From contig CAJJCK010000108.1 in NCBI GenBank assembly GCA_905182675.1, positions 1 to 36,653 of the forward strand: a DNA stretch of 36,653 nucleotides. The letters run 5' to 3'. Numbering within the stretch: the first letter of the stretch is position 1; every line of letters starts with the position of its first letter. Origin of the DNA: an uncultured Cryomorphaceae bacterium. Lineage in GTDB: Bacteria; Bacteroidota; Bacteroidia; Flavobacteriales; Schleiferiaceae. The translations under genes and the position numbers were made by a program. Shown in pieces: positions 7,135 to 14,393 of the stretch. Under the pieces are notes generated by a model that saw nothing but the letters and a program-made list of their open reading frames with translations, was not told where the DNA came from and did no database searches.

Positions 7135-7967
7135 TGGATGCGTTTTGGATCATACTGACCGGATTTTTAGTGGCCTCCTCAACAGGAATGCTAGGGAATC
7201 TACTGTTGCTCAGAAAAATGAGTATGATGGGCGATGCGCTTAGTCACGCGGTATTGCCAGGAATAGTTGTGGCTTACCTCATCAGCGGCTCTCGGGCCTC
7301 GCTTCCGCTTTTTTTAGGAGCGATCATTATGGGTGTGCTAACCACTTTTTTAATCCAATTTTTCTCTGCTAAAGGCAAAATGCAATTAGACGCTGCGATG
7401 GGAACGGTATTTACGTTTTTATTTGCGGTAGGGGTAATCATGGTAACACGTTTTGCGGGAGAGGCAGACATAGACGCGGACTGTGTACTACATGGTGAGC
7501 TAGCGTTTGTTCCTCTGCAGGTTTCTGGTTTTATGGGGCTGGGTGTTCCAGGTCCCGTTTGGACGCTGCTGGTGCTTTTAGCAATAATCCAATTTATTTT
7601 TTGGATGGGTTATAAAGGATGGCTCATCACCTCTTTTAATGCAGAATATGCACAAAGCATAGGGGTTAAAACCATGATTTGGCACTATAGCCTTATGGCC
7701 GCAACAAGCGTCGCAACGGTGGTTAGTTTTGAAAGTGTAGGTGCTATTTTAGTGATTGCATTTCTCGTAGTTCCCGCAGCAACAGCATACCTACTCACAG
7801 ATAAGCTTCGTCTCATGCCTGTTTTAATAATGTCTCAAGGCGCACTAAGTGCCGTGGGAGGCTACTTTATATCTGAGGCACTGGAGGCATCTATAAGCGG
7901 GTCTATGTCTGTAATGAGCTTTTTTCTGTTTGTTGCCGCTTTTCTTTGGAGCAAAAAAAAGGGCTAA
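7134..7967 (+). CDS. Metal ABC transporter permease, second subunit
   Basis: This 277-residue ABC-3 family membrane protein has about eight hydrophobic helices and pairs with the preceding fused permease to form the transmembrane channel for Zn2+/Mn2+. It carries the same coupling motif (FNAEYAQSIGV) and the family signatures LSHAVLPGI near the N-terminus and VGAILVIAFLVVPAATAY. It has no C-terminal regulatory extension. Its ATG overlaps the preceding stop, so the genes are translationally coupled. The order binding protein, permease-regulator, permease is that of ytgA-ytgCR-ytgD, but the gene for the ATPase (ytgB equivalent) is not here. The last few codons lie over the hairpin that probably ends paaABC transcription from the other side. 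Confidence 0.9.
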   Translation: MDAFWIILTGFLVASSTGMLGNLLLLRKMSMMGDALSHAVLPGIVVAYLISGSRASLPLFLGAIIMGVLTTFLIQFFSAKGKMQLDAAMGTVFTFLFAVGVIMVTRFAGEADIDADCVLHGELAFVPLQVSGFMGLGVPGPVWTLLVLLAIIQFIFWMGYKGWLITSFNAEYAQSIGVKTMIWHYSLMAATSVATVVSFESVGAILVIAFLVVPAATAYLLTDKLRLMPVLIMSQGALSAVGGYFISEALEASISGSMSVMSFFLFVAAFLWSKKKG

Positions 7968-7984
7968 AGTCCCCACCTTAGCCC
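7953..7984 (-). terminator. Rho-independent terminator downstream of paaABC
   Basis: GGGCTAA (7961-7967) and TTAGCCC (7978-7984) form a 7-bp stem with a 10-base loop. Eight A residues at 7953-7960 become a T run just after the hairpin on the minus strand, so it should end transcription leaving paaC. It overlaps the 3' end of the permease gene, whose stop codon is in the stem. Confidence 0.75.
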
Positions 7985-8119
7985 TCACTCGCTTAACACA
8001 AAAACACTTACGATTACTACATCGTTCTCATACAAAAAGCAAATATGATGCCGAAAACGTGTGGCCGCTATATTTTTGTGTTAATAAATTGATGTTTAAA
8101 CGAATAGCGAAGAGGAAAG

Positions 8120-8911
8120 CTACCAGGTTGCCTCGGGATGTGTCCTTGCTAGGCTTTGCATTTCCGCAAGTATAAACCCAAGCTCAGAGGTGTGAATACC
8201 ATATCTACCACCTGTTTGCATCCAGAGCTCAGGGCTAGGAATAACGAGTGTAGCTTCTTTTAACACCTCTCCTGTTTTATGTAGCCAAACCTCTCTAAGT
8301 GATTCAAACCTCACAAAAGAATCGTCAAGCATATCGAACATCGGATGTGCCTCAAACAACTCTCCGGACCACATCCAAAGACGGTTGATGCTTTCCTGCA
8401 TTTTATGATGACTCTCGTCTGTTCCGTCTCCTAAACGAATAACCCATTCAGCACTCCACTGCGCTTGGTAGGAAACTTCCTTTAAAGCCTTCTCAGCAAC
8501 ACCAGCGAGGGTTTTGTTAGAACAACTACGAAGCTTATCAAAGAGATAAAAATTAAAAGTATCAAAGAAGAAGCTTCTTGCAATGGTGTCTCCCCAGTGC
8601 CCGTTTGGCTGTTCGAGCAACAGCGCGTTTCTAAACTTCAAGTGATCTCTAAAATAAGCCAAGGTGTCCTCTGTTACCGCACCCCCCTCCATTTTAGCAA
8701 GCTCTTGGTATAACAAACGAGCCCTGCCTATATGGTCTAGAGAGGTGTTAATGATTGCGATATCTTGTTCTAAAACAGGGCCCTTGGAACACCATTTACT
8801 TAATTGTTGCCCTAACATCAGGGCGTCATCTGCAAGAAAAAAGAAATACTCCTTGAGCGCTTCTTCTGAAGTAAAATCACGTTTTACCCCGTTTAACCAA
8901 CCTCCTGCCAT
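8120..8911 (-). CDS. paaC: Phenylacetyl-CoA 1,2-epoxidase, structural subunit PaaC
   Basis: PaaC is the ferritin-like, non-catalytic partner of PaaA in the multicomponent monooxygenase that epoxidises phenylacetyl-CoA. It is 263 residues, near the usual ~250. Family signatures include LDHIGRARLLYQEL, WSAEWVIRLGDGTDESH and the C-terminal HTSELGFILAEMQSLAR. The helix that would carry metal ligands in a catalytic homologue reads EVSYQAQWS, without the ExxH motif, as expected for the structural subunit. The gene begins 3 bases after the paaB stop and ends the minus-strand group. In many bacteria paaD follows at this place; here the next thing downstream is a terminator. Confidence 0.93.
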   Translation of the reverse strand: MAGGWLNGVKRDFTSEEALKEYFFFLADDALMLGQQLSKWCSKGPVLEQDIAIINTSLDHIGRARLLYQELAKMEGGAVTEDTLAYFRDHLKFRNALLLEQPNGHWGDTIARSFFFDTFNFYLFDKLRSCSNKTLAGVAEKALKEVSYQAQWSAEWVIRLGDGTDESHHKMQESINRLWMWSGELFEAHPMFDMLDDSFVRFESLREVWLHKTGEVLKEATLVIPSPELWMQTGGRYGIHTSELGFILAEMQSLARTHPEATW

Positions 8912-8914
8912 GGC

Positions 8915-9202
8915 TTACATGTGTTGAACATCGTCTGGGATGTCATAAAAAGTGGGGTGTCTATATACTTTGTCGTCACTTGGGGTAAACAAGGCTTCTT
9001 TTTCATCAGGAGAACTCGCTGTAATCTCTTCTGAAGGAACGACCCAAATACTGATTCCTTCAGAGCGACGAGTGTATACGTCTCTGGCGTTTTTTATAGC
9101 CATATTAGAATCAGGAGCGTGCAGGCTGCCTACGTGTTTATGGGAAAGCCCATTCTTGCTTCTTAGGAAAACTTCCCAAAGCTTCCAATTTGTTGTGCTC
9201 AT
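8915..9202 (-). CDS. paaB: Phenylacetyl-CoA 1,2-epoxidase, subunit PaaB
   Basis: PaaB is a small protein needed for function of the PaaABCE epoxidase. It is 95 residues starting at MSTTNWKLWEVFLRSKNGL, the normal length for the family. The signatures WEVFLRSKNGLSHKHVGSLHAPD and the central ARDVYTRRSEGISIWVV are characteristic. The open frame upstream to 9268 runs into the paaA coding region and its lysine-rich residues are not part of the family, so ATG 9202 is chosen, 16 bases after the paaA stop. It is co-transcribed with paaA and paaC. Confidence 0.93.
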   Translation of the reverse strand: MSTTNWKLWEVFLRSKNGLSHKHVGSLHAPDSNMAIKNARDVYTRRSEGISIWVVPSEEITASSPDEKEALFTPSDDKVYRHPTFYDIPDDVQHM

Positions 9203-9218
9203 GGTGGTTTTTTTAGGT

Positions 9219-10175
9219 TTATGCGGCGGACGCTTCTTTGTTTTTACGCTTTGCTTGTTTTTCAGCAAATGCGTTGGCGGCTTCTCTCACCCAAGCACCA
9301 TCCTCATGTGCTTTAACGTGGTGAGCAATGCGTTCTTTATTACACGGGCCATTGCCCTTCACGACCTGATAGAACTCGTCCCAATTAATATCACCAAAGT
9401 CATAGTGTCCACGGCTTTCGTTCCAAACCAAGTCTTTGTCTGGAATAGTTAAACCAAGGTATTCGGCTTGAGGAACGGTTTTATCAACAAACTCTTGGCG
9501 AAGCGTGTCGTTGCTTTTTCTTTTTATTTTCCAAAGCATGCTTTGCTCAGAATTTGGGCTGTTATCATCAGATGGGCCAAACATCATTAATGAAGGCCAC
9601 CACCACCTATTCAAACTTTCTTGTGCCATTTCTATTTGCTCAGGTGTTCCTTGGGTCAATTTCATGACAACTTCGTATCCCTGTCGCTGGTGAAAACTCT
9701 CCTCTTTACAAATCTTAACCATCGCCCTTGCGTAAGGACCATAGGAAGTACGCGTGAGCATTACTTGGTTTTGAATGGCCGCACCGTCTACAAGCCAACC
9801 AATAGTACCCATATCAGCCCAAGAAGGGGTAGGATAATTAAAAATCGAACTGTATTTGGCTTTTCCGCTCTGTAAATCGGCGATCATTTTGTCGCGCGGC
9901 TCCCCAAGCGTTTCAGCTGATGAGTAGAGATAAAGACCATGTCCCGCCTCGTCCTGAACCTTTGCTAGAAGGATTAATTTAGCACGCAGGGAAGGAGCTC
10001 GAGTGATCCAATTCGCCTCCGGCTGCATTCCAATTATCTCACTATGAGCGTGTTGAGATATTTGACGTATGAGCGTCCTGCGGTATTTTTCGGGCATCCA
10101 ATTCTTTGGTTCTACCTTTTTTTCGGCGTCCACATAAGATTGGAATTTGTCTTCCAGCGATACATTCGTTCCCAT
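9219..10175 (-). CDS. paaA: Phenylacetyl-CoA 1,2-epoxidase, catalytic subunit PaaA
   Basis: PaaA is the di-iron oxygenase that forms ring-1,2-epoxyphenylacetyl-CoA, drawing electrons from PaaE. It is 318 residues (typical ~310). Two ExxH motifs of a ferritin-like di-iron site are visible: DEAGHG in the first helix pair and [11 protein letters not shown] in the second. Further family signatures are the segments [37 protein letters not shown] and [15 protein letters not shown]. The C-terminus ends in a short basic tail. It is the first gene of the minus-strand group paaA-paaB-paaC and lies 99 bases from the divergent paaE. A good -7 box lies 22 bases upstream of its ATG. Confidence 0.95.
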   Translation of the reverse strand: MGTNVSLEDKFQSYVDAEKKVEPKNWMPEKYRRTLIRQISQHAHSEIIGMQPEANWITRAPSLRAKLILLAKVQDEAGHGLYLYSSAETLGEPRDKMIADLQSGKAKYSSIFNYPTPSWADMGTIGWLVDGAAIQNQVMLTRTSYGPYARAMVKICKEESFHQRQGYEVVMKLTQGTPEQIEMAQESLNRWWWPSLMMFGPSDDNSPNSEQSMLWKIKRKSNDTLRQEFVDKTVPQAEYLGLTIPDKDLVWNESRGHYDFGDINWDEFYQVVKGNGPCNKERIAHHVKAHEDGAWVREAANAFAEKQAKRKNKEASAA

Positions 10176-10197
10176 GGTCTGTGTATTTGGTTCGTTA

Positions 10198-10205
10198 CAA
10201 AGTTA
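10198..10205 (-). promoter_or_regulatory. Probable -7 promoter element of paaABC
   Basis: CAAAGTTA on the plus strand reads TAACTTTG on the minus strand, an exact TAnnTTTG match ending 22 bases before the paaA ATG. The -33 element is not evident. Confidence 0.5.
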
Positions 10206-10248
10206 AAACACAACGCGCTATATGGTGTTATGGTTTAGAAATGAGAAC

Positions 10249-10256
10249 TACCTTTA
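10249..10256 (+). promoter_or_regulatory. Possible -7 promoter element of paaE
   Basis: TACCTTTA differs from TAnnTTTG only in the last base and ends 18 bases before the paaE ATG. With the paaA element at 10198-10205 it would make a compact divergent promoter region. Confidence 0.3.
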
Positions 10257-10274
10257 CCATTCAACTTGATATAG

Positions 10275-11405
10275 ATGCTGAAGTTTTTTAAGAAAAACAA
10301 AGAAGAAAAGACCTCTTTACTGGCCAATTCCAAAAAGTCAAGCGACACTAAGTTTTACCAGATAAAAGTAAAAGAGGTGCGTCGCGAAATAGAGGATGCG
10401 GTGAGTGTTGCCTTTGACATACCAGAGGGTTTAATGTCAACGTTTACTTTTTCGCCCGGCCAGTACGTGACATTAAAAACAAACGTTCAAGGAGAAGAGC
10501 TACGACGCTCCTACTCTATTTGCTCCGCACCTCACGAAGGTGAGCTTCGCGTCGCTATAAAACAGATAGAAGGAGGTAAATTTTCTACCTACGCAAACCA
10601 AACCCTGAAAGAAGGAGATTCGCTAGAAGCCATGCCTCCAATGGGAAACTTCAAGTGGTCTCAAGGCGCAGAGCCTTCTCACCTTGTAGGCTGGGCAGCA
10701 GGATCAGGGATTACCCCAATGATGTCTATCGCAAAAACTGTCCTACAATCAGACGAACACAGTACGTTTACTCTTTTTTATGGGAACAAAAACAGCAACA
10801 GCATTATATTTAAAGACGAACTGGAAGACTTGAAAAACTCTTTTGTAGATCGCTTAGAGGTGCACCATATTTTAAGCCGTGAAGACCAGGGTAGTGACGC
10901 AACTAATGGCAGAATAAACGGAGATAAGGTAAAGTCGTTTAACCATAAGTTTTTTGACATTAACACCGCTACAGGTCATTACTTGTGTGGGCCCCTAGGC
11001 ATGATAGAAAGTGTTACAGAAACACTTCAAGAGCTTGGCACAGCAAAGGATAAAATTCATTTTGAGCTATTTAACACGACCTCTTCCTCAAGCGCGAAAC
11101 AGAAAGAAACAGCGTCATCATCATCTGAGCGGTCTTCCGTTACCGTAGTTTTAGACGGAGAGGAGACACATTTTGAAATGAAAGGCAAGGAGTACCTCTT
11201 GGACGCAGCGCTTGACGCTGGTGCGGACGTTCCTTACGCGTGTAAAGGAGCCGTGTGCTGTACTTGTCGCGCGAAGGTTTTAGAAGGCTCAGCGGAGATG
11301 GTTATGAACTACGCTCTTGTAGACGAAGAGGTAAAAGAGGGTTATGTATTAACGTGTCAAACACGCGCGACTAGTGAAAAGCTAGTGGTGAGCTTTGACG
11401 AGTAA
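10275..11405 (+). CDS. paaE: Phenylacetyl-CoA 1,2-epoxidase, reductase subunit PaaE
   Basis: PaaE passes electrons from NADPH through FAD and a [2Fe-2S] cluster to the PaaA di-iron site. It is 376 residues. The FAD-binding motif RRSYSI is at residues 77-82, the NAD(P)-binding GSGITPMM at about 143-150 and the LCGPLGMI segment at about 237-244. A serine-rich linker (about 270-287) leads to a plant-type ferredoxin domain with Cys323, Cys328, Cys331 and Cys361. The extra Cys329 beside a ligand is ordinary for this family. A lysine-rich extension of about 25 residues precedes the reductase domain. It is divergent from paaABC, and a small basic ORF follows after 11 bases. Confidence 0.93.
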   Translation: MLKFFKKNKEEKTSLLANSKKSSDTKFYQIKVKEVRREIEDAVSVAFDIPEGLMSTFTFSPGQYVTLKTNVQGEELRRSYSICSAPHEGELRVAIKQIEGGKFSTYANQTLKEGDSLEAMPPMGNFKWSQGAEPSHLVGWAAGSGITPMMSIAKTVLQSDEHSTFTLFYGNKNSNSIIFKDELEDLKNSFVDRLEVHHILSREDQGSDATNGRINGDKVKSFNHKFFDINTATGHYLCGPLGMIESVTETLQELGTAKDKIHFELFNTTSSSSAKQKETASSSSERSSVTVVLDGEETHFEMKGKEYLLDAALDAGADVPYACKGAVCCTCRAKVLEGSAEMVMNYALVDEEVKEGYVLTCQTRATSEKLVVSFDE

Positions 11406-11416
11406 ATAAAAAGACC

Positions 11417-11566
11417 ATGACAGACGACAAGCCGGGACCCGCATTTCATGAAAAAAAAGACAAAAACAAAAAGGACTATAACATAGGTGGCGGCGAAAAA
11501 ATAAGAATGAACAAAGCAAAAAAATACAAGAAGTCCATCAAGAGAGGTCCTAAGAAAAAGAAATAA
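11417..11566 (+). CDS. Small lysine-rich protein, 49 residues
   Basis: An ATG 11 bases after the paaE stop opens a 49-codon frame beginning MTDDKPGPAFHEKKDK and ending in RGPKKKK, closed by tandem-like TAATAA. About 40% of residues are Lys or Arg, with a central DYNIGGGEK segment. The frame sits between paaE and a strong terminator, so it would be transcribed with paaE. Composition recalls small ribosome-associated or nucleic-acid-binding proteins, but it does not match the bTHX protein pattern that I know. Family not recognised. The A-rich DNA could open such a frame by chance, which limits confidence. Confidence 0.5.
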   Translation: MTDDKPGPAFHEKKDKNKKDYNIGGGEKIRMNKAKKYKKSIKRGPKKKK

Positions 11567-11567
11567 T

Positions 11568-11598
11568 AAAAAGCCCGGCATCATGTGCCGGGCTTTTT
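11568..11598. terminator. Bidirectional terminator between the paaE group and the M1 peptidase
   Basis: A perfect inverted repeat AAAAAGCCCGGCA / TGCCGGGCTTTTT with a five-base loop (TCATG). It has A and T runs on both sides, so it can stop transcription from both convergent units. Confidence 0.9.
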
Positions 11599-11599
11599 A

Positions 11600-13411
11600 T
11601 TATTTACTCCAAACGTTATTACCTAAAGAAACATCAAGCAGCCTGCCTGTTGGGTCTATTTTAACCGCATTTATTTCTTGACCGCCGGTATTAAGCTTTA
11701 GCTCATACGTTGGGTGTGTCCAGGCCCACGGGGATTGAACAACGTGACCCGTTACTTTTTTTGCGCCATACATACTGACCAAAGGAATAGTCATGTGTTC
11801 TATACGCCCACCAGCATACTCCACTTCAAGATCAATAGGCATAGGAAACTTGCCCAAGCGAGCTAAAGAAATAACCACACCGTTCATCACGGGGGAAACA
11901 GAGGTTATGGCGTAATCAACAGATTTTACTTGGTCCACATAATAACTCAAGTACCAATCTAGTTCAAGGTCGGACACGCGCTCCATGATTCTAATAAAAT
12001 CCTCCGGGGTGGGGTGCTTAAACTGCCATGCGCTCCAATAACGCTTCATTCCCATGTTAAAAGCGAATGGCCCGACGATATATTCTAACTGGTTTAAAAA
12101 CAAGGAACCAGCACTGTAGCTATTGATGCTATATACCATGTTATAATCAAAGTTATCCGCAGGTGTGCTAAGCGGTTCTCGTAGCCCAGCCGTGTCTATG
12201 TAAAGGTAGCTTCGGTATGCTCCTAGGTGAGGGTTGTCTAGCTTACGGTCAAAGAGAACATTCATGCACTCTTCTTCTGCGTAGGTGGTAAAGCCCTCGT
12301 CCATCCAGGGATATAAAGCCTCGTTAGTACCAATGACTCCATAGTACCAATTATGTGTTGCTTCATGGACAAATAGACCGGTGAAGCCTTCAAAATCATC
12401 ACCCCCGCCAAGAATCATGGTACACATAGGATATTCCATGCCGCCATCTCCACCTTGAATAACAGAAAACTGACGATATGGATATTTACCGAAATTAGTG
12501 CTCATAAAGTCAAAATAACCCTGTAGATACCCTTCTTGTAGCCTTTTCCAATTCTTCACATTTGCTGTTGCCGGATCATAAAACAAGTGAACTAAAGGGC
12601 CGTTTTCAATTTGAAGTTGGTCATGTACAAAGTCTGGATCTGCCGCAAAGGCAAAGTCATGTACGCGGTCTGCTTTAAAACGCCAAACTCGTTTTTTATT
12701 TTTTTTCACCCGAACTCTTTCGAATCCCTCGTAGCCAAACCCCGTAGCATCGGCGTTTTGTAAATAACCGGTACCGCCAAGAACATAGTCTCTGTGCGCA
12801 TGAATAGTGACATCAAAATCTCCCCAAATCCCATAAAACTCACGACCCACGTATTGATCAGGGTGCCACCCGTTTTTATCATACTCTGCTAACTTTGGAT
12901 ACCACTGCGTCATGGTAAACTCTACGCCCTCCTTGTTGCCGTATCCAGATCGTCTAATTTGCTTAGGCACCTGTGAATTCCAGGCCATATTGAAGGTGGT
13001 TTGCTCGCCTGGCAGCAAGGGAACAGCAAGCTCCGCCTTAAGCACTGTACCAGAAACACTCCAGTTTAAACCCATGTTATTTTGGCTCAATGAGATAATA
13101 TTATGGTAGCCTATTTCATCTTTTTCAAGCTTGGAAATACGATCTTTAACACGGCGGTCTGGATCCGTGATGTTTAGGCTTCTCACGTCCATCATGCTTC
13201 CTGGTTGAAAAGCATTAAAATAGAGGTGAAAATAGACCTTATGCAGTGTGTCGGGACTGTTGTTGGTATATACTACAGAACTGGTGCCGTCATATTGATG
13301 TGCTTCAACATCGAGGTCAATATCCATGCTGTAGCTTACAGACTGTTGCCAGTATTGACCAAAAACTAATGGGCTTGCGCAAAGCGCAAGAAGAAGAAGA
13401 ATTTTTTTCAT
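11600..13411 (-). CDS. Secreted M1-family zinc metallopeptidase
   Basis: The protein is an exported peptidase of the gluzincin M1 type, probably an aminopeptidase of the periplasm or cell surface. A Sec signal peptide (MKKILLLLALCASPLVFGQ) opens the 603-residue protein. The zinc site HEATH at 349-353 is followed at the canonical distance by Glu372 in WMDEGF. The GGMEYP sequence at about 323-328 replaces the GAMEN exopeptidase motif, a common variant in Bacteroidota. The N-terminal third is beta-rich, as in the M1 saddle domain. The gene begins 6 bases after the MBL-fold gene, so the two form an operon. Substrate unknown. Confidence 0.9.
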   Translation of the reverse strand: MKKILLLLALCASPLVFGQYWQQSVSYSMDIDLDVEAHQYDGTSSVVYTNNSPDTLHKVYFHLYFNAFQPGSMMDVRSLNITDPDRRVKDRISKLEKDEIGYHNIISLSQNNMGLNWSVSGTVLKAELAVPLLPGEQTTFNMAWNSQVPKQIRRSGYGNKEGVEFTMTQWYPKLAEYDKNGWHPDQYVGREFYGIWGDFDVTIHAHRDYVLGGTGYLQNADATGFGYEGFERVRVKKNKKRVWRFKADRVHDFAFAADPDFVHDQLQIENGPLVHLFYDPATANVKNWKRLQEGYLQGYFDFMSTNFGKYPYRQFSVIQGGDGGMEYPMCTMILGGGDDFEGFTGLFVHEATHNWYYGVIGTNEALYPWMDEGFTTYAEEECMNVLFDRKLDNPHLGAYRSYLYIDTAGLREPLSTPADNFDYNMVYSINSYSAGSLFLNQLEYIVGPFAFNMGMKRYWSAWQFKHPTPEDFIRIMERVSDLELDWYLSYYVDQVKSVDYAITSVSPVMNGVVISLARLGKFPMPIDLEVEYAGGRIEHMTIPLVSMYGAKKVTGHVVQSPWAWTHPTYELKLNTGGQEINAVKIDPTGRLLDVSLGNNVWSK

Positions 13412-13417
13412 AATAGC

Positions 13418-14278
13418 TTAAGAGATAAAGTGGTTAAGACGTCCGTTTTCTAAAAGGCGCGGTCCTTTATCGGTCATTTGAAGCGTACAGACCTCATTAT
13501 AAGCGTCGTGCTCAAGGAACAAGTGGTACCCTTTTTCAGCGGCCTCCGTAAAGATACGCTGACGCTCATCTATGGTAAGCAGTGGGCGAGTATCGTATCC
13601 CATCACGTAGGGTAATGGTATGTGGCCGGTTGACGGCAACAGATCTGCCATGAAGACCACAGTTTTTCCTTTGTAATCTAAAATAGGACACATCTGTGCA
13701 TCCGTGTGACCGTTTACTACAAAAGCGTCAAAACCAAGTGTTGTGGTAATGCGATGCGCGTCCTCAGGGGCATCAACAAACCGCAGCTGGCCACTCTCTT
13801 CGAGGGGAAGAATGTTTTCCTTTAAGAAGCTTGCTTTTTCTCTAGCGTTAGGCGCTGTCGCCCAATTCCAGTGTCTCTTGTTTGTCCAATAAATGGCGTT
13901 TTCAAAGGCGGGCTCATACCCTGTTCTTTCTTTGTTCCAACGTACTGCGCCGCCTACATGGTCGAAATGTAAGTGGGTAAGAAAAACATCAGTAATGTCA
14001 CTACGATTAAAACCAAGCGCAGCCAACGAAGCGTCCAAGCTGTGGTCGCCATGGAGGTGATAATGACTAAAAAATTTTTCGTGTTGTTTTTCTCCAATGC
14101 CGGTGTCTATTAAAATCAAGCGCTCTCCGTTTTCAATCAACAAGGAGCGCATCGCCCAAGTGCAAAGATTTTTCTCGTCAGCAGGATTGGTCCTTTCCCA
14201 AAGACCCTTTGGAACAACACCAAACATAGCGCCGCCATCAAGCTTAAAGTTACCGGTATGTATAGGGTATATGGTCAT
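13418..14278 (-). CDS. MBL-fold metallohydrolase
   Basis: The protein is a metallo-beta-lactamase-fold hydrolase of 286 residues with no signal peptide. Ligands seen are HLHFDH (His102, His104, Asp106, His107), His191 in NGHTDAQ, Asp212 in FMADLLPS and a C-terminal His257 in FLEHDAY. This full set fits a two-metal site. The general layout resembles the AHL-lactonase-like branch, but substrate cannot be read from sequence; a housekeeping thioester or lactone hydrolase is equally possible. It is first in a two-gene unit with the M1 peptidase. Confidence 0.88.
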   Translation of the reverse strand: MTIYPIHTGNFKLDGGAMFGVVPKGLWERTNPADEKNLCTWAMRSLLIENGERLILIDTGIGEKQHEKFFSHYHLHGDHSLDASLAALGFNRSDITDVFLTHLHFDHVGGAVRWNKERTGYEPAFENAIYWTNKRHWNWATAPNAREKASFLKENILPLEESGQLRFVDAPEDAHRITTTLGFDAFVVNGHTDAQMCPILDYKGKTVVFMADLLPSTGHIPLPYVMGYDTRPLLTIDERQRIFTEAAEKGYHLFLEHDAYNEVCTLQMTDKGPRLLENGRLNHFIS

Positions 14279-14294
14279 CTGTCTTGGTTTTGGT

Positions 14295-14302
14295 CCAAGT
14301 TA
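14295..14302 (-). promoter_or_regulatory. Possible -7 element of the MBL-fold/M1 peptidase unit
   Basis: The minus strand reads TAACTTGG, one mismatch from TAnnTTTG, ending 16 bases before the ATG. Weak on its own. Confidence 0.25.
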
Positions 14303-14366
14303 CAAAGCGCAGCACTTATTACGAACGCGCAGTTGTTAAAATGAACATATTGGTTAGCTTAACGCT

Positions 14367-14374
14367 TATAATTG
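14367..14374 (+). promoter_or_regulatory. Possible -7 element of gapN
   Basis: TATAATTG has one mismatch to TAnnTTTG and ends 19 bases before the gapN ATG. Confidence 0.3.
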
Positions 14375-14393
14375 AGAACAACATAAAAAAGCC

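Noticed and set aside
7930-8175. Plus-strand ORF of 81 codons after the second permease
   Set aside because: It overlaps the end of the permease gene, the terminator hairpin and the 3' end of paaC in another frame, and the product has no coherent features.
8952-9452. Plus-strand ORF of 166 codons opposite paaA/paaB
   Set aside because: It is antisense to two well-recognised genes, and its composition is what the complement of coding sequence gives.
11357-11584. Minus-strand ORF of 75 codons opposite the end of paaE
   Set aside because: It is a phenylalanine-rich mirror of the lysine-rich A-rich DNA and crosses the terminator; the plus-strand small ORF explains the region better.
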